Shown here in pieces: positions 1-4,549 of a stretch of 6,776 bases of DNA. A program made the position numbers and the translations under genes. Location of the stretch: contig CACXFW010000432.1 in the NCBI GenBank assembly GCA_902767065.1, positions 1-6,776 on the forward strand. Reading direction: 5' to 3'. Numbering within the stretch: position 1 is the stretch's first letter; each line of letters opens with the position of its first letter. The stretch comes from an uncultured Lachnospiraceae bacterium (lineage in GTDB: Bacteria > Bacillota > Clostridia > Lachnospirales > Lachnospiraceae). The notes under the pieces are model-generated. The model did no database searches. It had not been told where the DNA came from and saw only the letters and a program-made list of their open reading frames with translations.

Positions 1-1
1 C

Positions 2-658
2 TTCTTCGAGGCGGTAAACCGCGATACAATGACCCGGATCTATGAGGAGGACCGGGAACCGTTCCTGAAGGCTTTTTCCAAGGAGAAGATTGTCGAGGCG
101 CTGAACCGGCAGGGCGTGTTCACGACCTCGTACCGGCTGATTGATACCGGAGTGCCCGTGTACGCGGGAATGAAGGTGATGCGGATGCATCCCGGCAGCA
201 GCCGTATTATCATAGGCATCAGCATTATTGAAGCGCAGGTGAAGCAGAAGGAAGAAGCGGAGAAGGAACACCAGCAGAGCATCCTGTTCAGAAGGATCGC
301 TGCGCTTGCGGGGAAGTATTATGCCCAGTATGCCGTTGACCCGGAGACAGGAGCTTATCTGGAGTATCATGCCATATCGGATTTTGGCAATCTGCGCTTT
401 GATAAGAGAGGAGAGAATTTCTTCCTGAAAGCGCGGTCTGACGTCTACGGACGCATCTATCCGGAGGATATCCCGTACCTTCTGGAACACTTCTCAAAGG
501 AAGAGGTGATGCGGGAGATCGCAAAAAAGGGCCGTTACCGGATCCGCTACCGGCTTATGATCCTCGGGAAACCCACACCGGTGACGCTGACGGCAGCGCT
601 TGTGAAGGAAAGCGACGGTGAGAAGATCATCATCGGCGTCACGGTAGATGACGAGTGA
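2..658 (+). CDS. Tandem PAS-like sensor protein, C-terminal part (5' end outside window)
   Basis: The frame is open from the first bases, so the visible 218 residues are the C-terminal part of a longer protein; the ATG at 29 is internal and has no ribosome site. Two related units are visible. Unit 1 (about residues 1-77) and the end of unit 2 (about 140-218) align: FF, then RIY.ED, then a FSKE helix, then YRL, G.P and finally IIIG. They are joined by a charged Lys/Glu/Gln-rich stretch (about 78-97) that looks like a signalling coiled coil. Unit 2 starts with a YYAQY-VDPETG-YLEY segment that I know from Lachnospiraceae multidomain signalling proteins. No transmembrane segment, GGDEF, EAL or kinase domain is visible, and the protein stops right after unit 2, so any output domain must lie upstream. 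The ligand is unknown. The gene converges on the ROK gene and probably has no functional link to the sugar operon. The PAS-like assignment is from pattern only. Confidence 0.75.
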   Translation, partial: FFEAVNRDTMTRIYEEDREPFLKAFSKEKIVEALNRQGVFTTSYRLIDTGVPVYAGMKVMRMHPGSSRIIIGISIIEAQVKQKEEAEKEHQQSILFRRIAALAGKYYAQYAVDPETGAYLEYHAISDFGNLRFDKRGENFFLKARSDVYGRIYPEDIPYLLEHFSKEEVMREIAKKGRYRIRYRLMILGKPTPVTLTAALVKESDGEKIIIGVTVDDE

Positions 659-830
659 GCGGATTGATCTTATGCTGCAGCTGATCCCCCCGCCGCTTAT
701 GCCGTAGTGATACGGATCCCGTTCGCGGGTATCAGCCGGCCGGAAGAAGGCTTAGGTTCCTCACGGGGCGGCCTGAAGGCCAGGGCGGCGGGGGCGTAAT
801 CTGCAGCGATCTTTTTTGACCCCATCCTCT

Positions 831-1973
831 TCACGGATGGGAGGCCGGGATTGGCCGGTCCAGGAATTCCTTGATGTAGGGAAGGGCGGAACCGATGGTG
901 ATATTGTGGACCGGCATCTTGCTGATCCGCACAAAATCACGGTGCTCCGGGAAAGGAGACAGGCGCTCGATCTCATCATAGATGAGATCGATGTCTGCAT
1001 CGGTCAGATGCTGCGCAAGGTAGCCGCCAAGGACAAAAACCGTATCATAGAGCAGATGGGAATTATTGATCGCCCGCGCAAGATGCTTCAGAAAGCGGAG
1101 CCATCTCTCTTTATAGGAAGGACTGCCGCTGCGCAGGTTTTCGAAGAACTTCTCCTCCTCCTCGCCCTCGAGAAGCGAGGTCATGGAACAGTACATCTCG
1201 ATACAGCCCTTCTTCCCGCAGTAGCACAGAGGACCGTCCGGCCTGAACTGAATGTGCTCGATCGTGGCGGAGTAGCCGTGCCTGCCGTTATAGATCTCCC
1301 GGTTGCGGATCATGGAAGCGCCGAGATGGATGCTGATATTCAGATATACGAAGTCCGGCAGTTCCGGCGACGCCAGAAGCTCAGAGCCTGCCGCTGCGCT
1401 CGCGTCATGCAGGAAGCGGCATGGAAAGCGAAGATACTTCTGAAACCGTTCCACCTTCAGGCCGGTACAGTCCAGAATTCTCCCGTACGTCACTTCTGAA
1501 CCATCCAGATTGACAAGTCCCGGCAAGGAAATCCCGATCCCGAGAACCTTCTCCTCCTGTATCGAGAGAGCGTCGATATAGGTATTGAGATAATCACATA
1601 CAGAATGGACATATTCCTCCGTGTTGGCATAAGTCAGGGGAACGACCCTGCGCATGGAATGACTTCCCTTGAGATCTACGGCCAGGACCTTGAACTGATG
1701 CGCCTGAATCTCAACCCCGATGGCAATGCGGTAATCCGGAACGATGCTGTAGGCGGCTGCCTTTCTTCCGACCAGGTCGGAAGAAATCTGGCCGTCTTTT
1801 TTGATGAACCCCATCGCCTCGAGTTCATTGATCTTTGACGCGACCGTAGGACGGCTGAGGCGCAGGTCATATACGATATCCTGCTGTGAGACAGGACCCT
1901 TCTGATAGATATAATGATAGATCAATTCCAGGTTTGTGCGGCTGATCTGGCCGGGCGTAATCGACTTTTTCAT
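831..1973 (-). CDS. ROK-family transcriptional regulator, probable repressor of the divergent sugar/polyol operon
   Basis: This is a 380-residue protein of NagC/Mlc/XylR type, close to the usual length of about 400. An N-terminal winged helix-turn-helix lies at about residues 13-60, with SQQDIVYDLRLSRPTVASKI as its core. A ROK sugar-kinase-like domain follows, with GIGISLPGLVN (145-155), HDASAAAGSE (189-198) and a zinc site made of His240 plus the CYCGKKGCIE cluster (Cys250, Cys252, Cys257). The N-terminal phosphate loop typical of kinases (DIGGTK) is replaced by GVEIQAHQF, which argues for a sensor rather than an enzyme. The frame stays open 46 codons upstream to an ATG at 2111, but that ATG sits in the predicted -10 box. 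The start MKKSITPGQI at 1973 matches the family N-terminus. The ribosome site there (AAAGGA, 1975-1980) is unusually close to the ATG. The gene is divergent from the uptake operon, and its inducer is probably the imported sugar or polyol. Confidence 0.92.
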   Translation of the reverse strand: MKKSITPGQISRTNLELIYHYIYQKGPVSQQDIVYDLRLSRPTVASKINELEAMGFIKKDGQISSDLVGRKAAAYSIVPDYRIAIGVEIQAHQFKVLAVDLKGSHSMRRVVPLTYANTEEYVHSVCDYLNTYIDALSIQEEKVLGIGISLPGLVNLDGSEVTYGRILDCTGLKVERFQKYLRFPCRFLHDASAAAGSELLASPELPDFVYLNISIHLGASMIRNREIYNGRHGYSATIEHIQFRPDGPLCYCGKKGCIEMYCSMTSLLEGEEEEKFFENLRSGSPSYKERWLRFLKHLARAINNSHLLYDTVFVLGGYLAQHLTDADIDLIYDEIERLSPFPEHRDFVRISKMPVHNITIGSALPYIKEFLDRPIPASHP

Positions 1974-2024
1974 ATCCTTTGTTCTCTGCTTACCCTTTGT
2001 CTTTTGCCTGCTCTGATCTGCATG

Positions 2025-2046
2025 CGCCGGTCTTTCCGGCGTTTTT
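2025..2046 (+). terminator. Rho-independent terminator reading on the plus strand, inside the regulator's leader
   Basis: An all-GC 6-bp stem, CGCCGG (2025-2030) and CCGGCG (2036-2041), closes a 5-base loop, TCTTT. It is followed directly by TTTTT (2042-2046). On the plus strand this is a compact intrinsic terminator. On the minus strand the T run becomes an A run before the stem, so there it would only be a 5'-leader hairpin of the ROK mRNA. No plus-strand gene ends just upstream; it would stop transcripts running antisense through the ROK gene. Confidence 0.6.
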
Positions 2047-2074
2047 GACATCCGCGCCAGGGAGCGCGGAGAGC

Positions 2075-2089
2075 CAGACAGACTGTCTG
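2075..2089. repeat. Perfect 15-bp palindrome in the regulator's leader
   Basis: CAGACAG (2075-2081) and CTGTCTG (2083-2089) are exact reverse complements around a single A. The site begins roughly 10 bases downstream of the predicted ROK transcription start, so it could be a downstream operator or part of an mRNA structure. It does not resemble the CAAAATAG elements elsewhere in this region. Function is unassigned. Confidence 0.45.
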
Positions 2090-2106
2090 CAGGAATCAGC
2101 TTCCTT

Positions 2107-2135
2107 ATCATAGCACGGATTGAATGCTAATGCAA
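2107..2135 (-). promoter_or_regulatory. Promoter of the ROK regulator gene
   Basis: On the minus strand the -10 box is TATGAT (2107-2112, 5 of 6 to consensus), preceded by an extended -10 TGC (2113-2115). After a 17-base spacer the -35 box TTGCAT (2130-2135) is weak (3 of 6), as is common when an extended -10 is present. The predicted start is near 2100, giving a leader of about 127 bases before the ATG at 1973. Its position rules against the alternative upstream ATG at 2111. Confidence 0.6.
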
Positions 2136-2137
2136 AG

Positions 2138-2153
2138 TTATTTTGCAAAATAA
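2138..2153. promoter_or_regulatory. Candidate ROK operator: 16-bp perfect palindrome next to the regulator promoter
   Basis: TTATTTTG (2138-2145) and CAAAATAA (2146-2153) are exact reverse complements with no spacer. The site abuts the -35 box of the ROK promoter on its upstream side (about -38 to -53). AT-rich TTATTTT/AAAATAA arms are the kind known for NagC/Mlc-type ROK operators, although those have a gap between the arms. The half-site CAAAATAR recurs three more times between here and the SDR gene, which supports binding by a local regulator. Confidence 0.55.
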
Positions 2154-2197
2154 TACCGGAAAGCGGAATGGGAAACTGCATAAAACCATGGCCGGGC

Positions 2198-2217
2198 GTG
2201 GCGGGAATCCTCGCCAC
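2198..2217. other. GC-rich hairpin between the two divergent promoters
   Basis: GTGGCG (2198-2203) and CGCCAC (2212-2217) pair, with a further GG/CC inside (2204-2205 with 2209-2210), one bulged T and an AAT loop. No T run follows on either strand, so it is not called a terminator. It lies upstream of both predicted transcription starts and may not be transcribed from either. Confidence 0.3.
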
Positions 2218-2286
2218 ACTGCCAGATTTGTATAATATGCACAGAAACAGAATAAATATAAGATATTAATTAAGCATTATTGTGTG

Positions 2287-2315
2287 TTGACGGAACTATT
2301 TTGTAATGCTATATT
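2287..2315 (+). promoter_or_regulatory. Main promoter of the SDR-ABC transporter operon
   Basis: The -35 box TTGACG (2287-2292, 5 of 6) and -10 box TATATT (2310-2315, 5 of 6) are 17 bases apart, with an extended -10 TGC (2307-2309). The preceding A/T-rich stretch at 2262-2282 could act as an UP element. The predicted start is near 2322, giving a leader of about 85 bases. This is a strong near-consensus housekeeping promoter, which suits an operon held off by a repressor. Confidence 0.75.
2296..2303. promoter_or_regulatory. Candidate operator half-site inside the operon promoter spacer
   Basis: CTATTTTG is the exact reverse complement of CAAAATAG, the element repeated at 2368-2375 and 2381-2388, and differs by one base from the arm of the 16-bp palindrome at 2138-2153. 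It lies between the -35 and -10 boxes, where a bound repressor would block RNA polymerase. No good second arm is present next to it. Confidence 0.45.
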
Positions 2316-2367
2316 GCTAATGTAATAAGTCAAATGGATTTACAAAAACAATAAACAAATAGAAAAG

Positions 2368-2393
2368 CAAAATAGATTTTCAAAATAGTTTTC
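2368..2393. repeat. Tandem 13-base repeat with CAAAATAG half-sites, just before the SDR ribosome site
   Basis: Two units, CAAAATAGATTTT (2368-2380) and CAAAATAGTTTTC (2381-2393), follow each other directly and share CAAAATAG exactly. The unit length of 13 bases puts the copies a little over one helical turn apart. Nested inverted pieces are present (AAAAT-AG-ATTTT at 2369-2380, and ATTTT-C-AAAAT at 2376-2386). The AAGGAGG ribosome site starts immediately after, at 2394. It may be a downstream operator acting as a roadblock, or an AT-rich leader that keeps the ribosome site open. Confidence 0.5.
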
Positions 2394-2406
2394 AAGGAGG
2401 AAGAAC

Positions 2407-3183
2407 ATGGGAATTATTGAGCGTATGCGGCTGGATGGCAAGAAAGGCTTTGTGACCGGCGCGGCAAGAGGAATCGGAAAATGCACGGCGACAGGTTTTG
2501 CCGAAGCCGGCGCGGATGTGGCAATTGTGGATCTTGACATGGAAGAGGCCGTGAAGACCGCGGAAGAGATCGCGAAGGCGACAGGCCGGAAGGTCATCGC
2601 CGTCAAGTGCGACTGCACGGACAAGGAGCAGGTCGACGCGATGGTAAAGACCGTCGTGGAAGAGCTCGGCGGCCTGGACTTCTGCCACAACAACGCGGGG
2701 ATCTGCATCAACGCTCCGGCGGAGGAGATGACTTACGAGCAGTGGATGAAGGTCATCAACATTAATCTGAACGGCGTATTCCTGACCGACATCGCGGCGG
2801 GAAAGTACATGCTGGAGCATGGCGGCGGATCCATCATCAACACTGCTTCGATGTCGGCGCACATCGTCAACGTCCCGCAGCCGCAGTGTGCATACAATGC
2901 CTCGAAGGCAGCCGTGATCCAGCTGACCAAATCCCTGGCCATCGAGTGGGCAAAGCGCGGCGTGCGCGTGAACTCGATCAGCCCGGGATACATCGGGACA
3001 GACCTGGTGCTGACGGCCCCGAAGCTGGTGCCGCTGATTGAGAAGTGGAACGCGATGGCGCCTCTGGGAAGACTCGGCAAGCCGGAAGAGCTGGAATCCA
3101 TCTGTGTGTATCTTGCAGGCGACACCAGCACCTTCACAACCGGTTCCGACTTTATCATCGACGGAGCATTTACCTGCTTCTGA
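2407..3183 (+). CDS. SDR-family NAD(P)-dependent oxidoreductase, Sou1/mannitol-dehydrogenase-like (probable polyol dehydrogenase)
   Basis: This is a 258-residue classical short-chain dehydrogenase, of usual length. The cofactor loop TGAARGIG is at residues 17-24 and NNAG at 95-98. The catalytic set is Ser148, Tyr163 and Lys167 (YNASK), and SPGYIGTDL (192-200) follows. Asp42 at the end of the second strand (VAIVDLD) favours NAD over NADP. The segment SMSAHIVNVPQPQCAYNASK is close to what I recall from Sou1/fungal mannitol dehydrogenases and related polyol/ketose enzymes, and it sets Ser and Tyr 15 residues apart instead of the usual 13. Start: AAGGAGG (2394-2400), 6 bases before the ATG. As first gene of the operon ahead of an ABC importer, it probably oxidises the imported polyol or sugar, or reduces a ketose, in the cytoplasm. 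The C-terminus reads DGAFTCF where DGGYT is more common. The exact substrate cannot be read from sequence. Confidence 0.93.
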   Translation: MGIIERMRLDGKKGFVTGAARGIGKCTATGFAEAGADVAIVDLDMEEAVKTAEEIAKATGRKVIAVKCDCTDKEQVDAMVKTVVEELGGLDFCHNNAGICINAPAEEMTYEQWMKVININLNGVFLTDIAAGKYMLEHGGGSIINTASMSAHIVNVPQPQCAYNASKAAVIQLTKSLAIEWAKRGVRVNSISPGYIGTDLVLTAPKLVPLIEKWNAMAPLGRLGKPEELESICVYLAGDTSTFTTGSDFIIDGAFTCF

Positions 3184-3383
3184 CAGCATAAGGACCTGTT
3201 CAGAAATCATTAATGCTTTTTCCTTCCGACAGCACCCGGGGAAAATCCCTTATATAAGGCGTTGCTGAAGCTACGCTATTACCTAATGAACCGGACCGCG
3301 AGAGCGGTTTTGGATACGGATAATGGAATAGGACACGTTATCCGGCAAAAACCACTTAATATCCTGAAAGGAGAATCAGAAAC
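3184..3383 (+). other. 200-base gap between SDR and binding-protein genes, with hairpins
   Basis: No gene is seen. Three structures are visible. The first is a perfect 12-bp palindrome CCTTATATAAGG (3248-3259). The second is a small hairpin ACCGC-GAGA-GCGGT (3295-3308) with a GNRA-type loop and only TTTT, counting the last stem base. The third is CGGATAA (3317-3323) pairing with TTATCCG (3338-3344) across 14 bases. The second could be a weak terminator or a processing site. A TATATA at 3251-3256 has only a poor -35 (CCGACA, 3226-3231, 19-base spacer), so a second promoter is possible but not called. Confidence 0.4.
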
Positions 3384-4418
3384 ATGAAGAAACAGTTCAC
3401 AGCTCTTTTTTGCGCAGGCGTCATGGCGGCCAGCCTTATGACAGTAACCGCATTCGCGGACGATACAGGCAGTGTGGAAGGAATCCAGGCGAGCCCGGAA
3501 TTCTACGCTGAGGCAGATCTTTCGGTTCTTGACGGCAAGAAGATCGGCATCACGATCCAGTCCCTTGAAAATGCATACTGGGCGGGCGTTATGACAGCCC
3601 TTCAGGAGCAGCTGGACGAGGCAGGCGCCAACACCACGATCGTGGCGTGCGATGACAGCTCCGCAACCCAGATCGGCCAGGTTGAGAATTTCATCTCCTC
3701 CGGATGCGACCTGATTATGATTCACCCCTCCGACGCGGAAGCGGTAGAAGACGTTGCGAAGGAAGCAAGGGATGCCGGCATCAAGGTGATGTGCTGGGAT
3801 GACCCGATGACCAACACGGACGGAAACTGGATCCTGAACAACACGGACCTTGGGATCGCGATCGGTGAGCTGACCGGTGAGTTCATCAATGAGCACTATG
3901 ATGAGGAGAACAAGGCGGAAGTCACCGTCATCGGCTATCCGCAGACCACGATCCTGAAGGAGCGTGAAGACGGCATCCTTGAGGGAATGGCCAATGTCGC
4001 GGACGGCAAGTATGAGATCGTGGCCAGCCAGGCTGCCATCGACGCAAACGCTGCCCAGACGGCGATGGAGACCATCCTGATTGCGCATCCGGACTGCAAG
4101 GTCGTCACCGGAATCGGTGCCGGCGCCATGATCGGCGCGGACGAGGCTCTGAACATCTCCACCGGCGGAAAGATCCCGGAGGATATGGCTGTCATCACCA
4201 CCGACGTGACCAAGCAGCAGCTTGAGCACCTCGCAAGCGATGAGTATCCGGCAAAGGGCATCATCGGCTTCGAGGGATCTGACGAAGATACCGCAAACGC
4301 GTGTGCTTCCATGTTCGCGCTGATCCTGAGCGACTCTCTGGAAGACCAGAACGTATTCCGCGGCGTAGCCCCGATCACCGTTGACAATGTTGACGACATC
4401 AGCGCAGGCATGAAGTAA
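3384..4418 (+). CDS. Sugar ABC transporter substrate-binding protein (periplasmic-binding-protein type 1, RbsB-like)
   Basis: This is a 344-residue secreted binding protein that captures the substrate outside the cell for the ATPase and permease encoded next. A signal peptide is clear: MKKQ, a hydrophobic core (about 5-22), and AFA (23-25) before DD, giving a likely signal peptidase I cut after Ala25. Cys10 lies inside the core and has no lipobox. Mature-domain landmarks are the first strand KKIGITIQSLENAYW (52-66), IMIHPSDAEAV (111-121), the hinge-region KEREDGI (192-198) whose Arg194 matches a ligand-binding Arg of RbsB, and TTD (272-274) with the usual Asp. The NDxMAxGA motif expected around 245-252 reads GAGAMIGA, so the Asn-Asp pair is lost. 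The start has AAAGGAG (3367-3373), 10 bases before the ATG. The ligand is probably a sugar, sugar derivative or polyol that differs from ribose. Confidence 0.92.
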   Translation: MKKQFTALFCAGVMAASLMTVTAFADDTGSVEGIQASPEFYAEADLSVLDGKKIGITIQSLENAYWAGVMTALQEQLDEAGANTTIVACDDSSATQIGQVENFISSGCDLIMIHPSDAEAVEDVAKEARDAGIKVMCWDDPMTNTDGNWILNNTDLGIAIGELTGEFINEHYDEENKAEVTVIGYPQTTILKEREDGILEGMANVADGKYEIVASQAAIDANAAQTAMETILIAHPDCKVVTGIGAGAMIGADEALNISTGGKIPEDMAVITTDVTKQQLEHLASDEYPAKGIIGFEGSDEDTANACASMFALILSDSLEDQNVFRGVAPITVDNVDDISAGMK

Positions 4419-4440
4419 TCTCCCTGCTACTTTCTTCGGG

Positions 4441-4461
4441 CCCCCTCCCTTGCGGAGGGGG
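4441..4461 (+). terminator. Strong intra-operon hairpin after the binding-protein gene (attenuator or mRNA-stabilising stem)
   Basis: CCCCCTCC (4441-4448) pairs perfectly with GGAGGGGG (4454-4461) around CTTGC, giving an 8-bp GC-rich stem 22 bases after the binding-protein stop codon. Only two T bases follow, so full termination is unlikely. Such stems between binding-protein and membrane-component genes are known to protect upstream mRNA or cause partial termination, giving more binding protein than transporter. That role here is inference. Confidence 0.6.
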
Positions 4462-4537
4462 TTCCTGACACAGAACGGATCTGTCGGGAAGAGCGGGACT
4501 TATAGCGTCCTGGTTCCGGACAGCTTTGGGAGGATTC

Positions 4538-4543
4538 AGGAGG
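4538..4543 (+). promoter_or_regulatory. Ribosome binding site that sets the ATPase start
   Basis: AGGAGG lies 6 bases before the ATG at 4550. The frame also stays open to a TTG at 4526, but that codon has no comparable site and would add eight residues that are not typical of the family. The ATG at 4550 is therefore preferred. Confidence 0.8.
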
Positions 4544-4549
4544 AAATCT

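Larger units (their letters stand above)
1974..2406. other. 433-base divergent control region between regulator and operon
   Basis: No convincing coding sequence lies here. The part next to the regulator (1974-2130) is the transcribed leader of the ROK gene. The middle (about 2154-2226) is GC-richer and holds one hairpin. The part from about 2226 to 2400 is very AT-rich and carries the operon promoter and leader. The stretch at 2262-2282, just upstream of the operon -35 box, is A/T-rich like an UP element. A TATAAT at 2231-2236 has no partner -35 and is not called as a promoter. The separate sites are listed individually. Confidence 0.8.

Noticed and set aside
709..733. Hairpin with CCCG-TTCG-CGGG core as terminator of the sensor gene
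   Set aside because: The stem is short and bulged and no T run follows. The T run at 812-817 has no hairpin in front of it. I see no reliable terminator between the convergent genes.
816..1499. 227-codon plus-strand frame opposite the ROK gene
   Set aside because: It starts at a site with no ribosome binding sequence and lies entirely antisense to a clear ROK coding region.
2154..2180. Possible catabolite-response (cre) site around GGAAAGCGGAATGG
   Set aside because: It lacks the required TG and CA ends of the cre consensus, so CcpA control is not supported by this stretch.
2231..2236. Perfect TATAAT as a second promoter
   Set aside because: No -35-like hexamer lies at 16-18 bases on either strand, and a much better promoter is present at 2287-2315.
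2123..2322. Shared TGCTAATG in both promoter regions (2125-2132 and 2315-2322) as a second regulator site
   Set aside because: It is a single short match in an AT-rich region, overlapping promoter elements, with no symmetry. Chance is a fair explanation.
2392..3210. 272-codon minus-strand frame opposite the SDR gene
   Set aside because: It covers the whole SDR gene in antisense, has low-complexity composition and no motif, and the SDR on the plus strand is certain.
3279..4229. 316-codon minus-strand frame opposite the binding-protein gene
   Set aside because: The plus-strand gene is unambiguous, and the antisense product has no recognisable domain or ribosome site. It is a shadow of codon bias.
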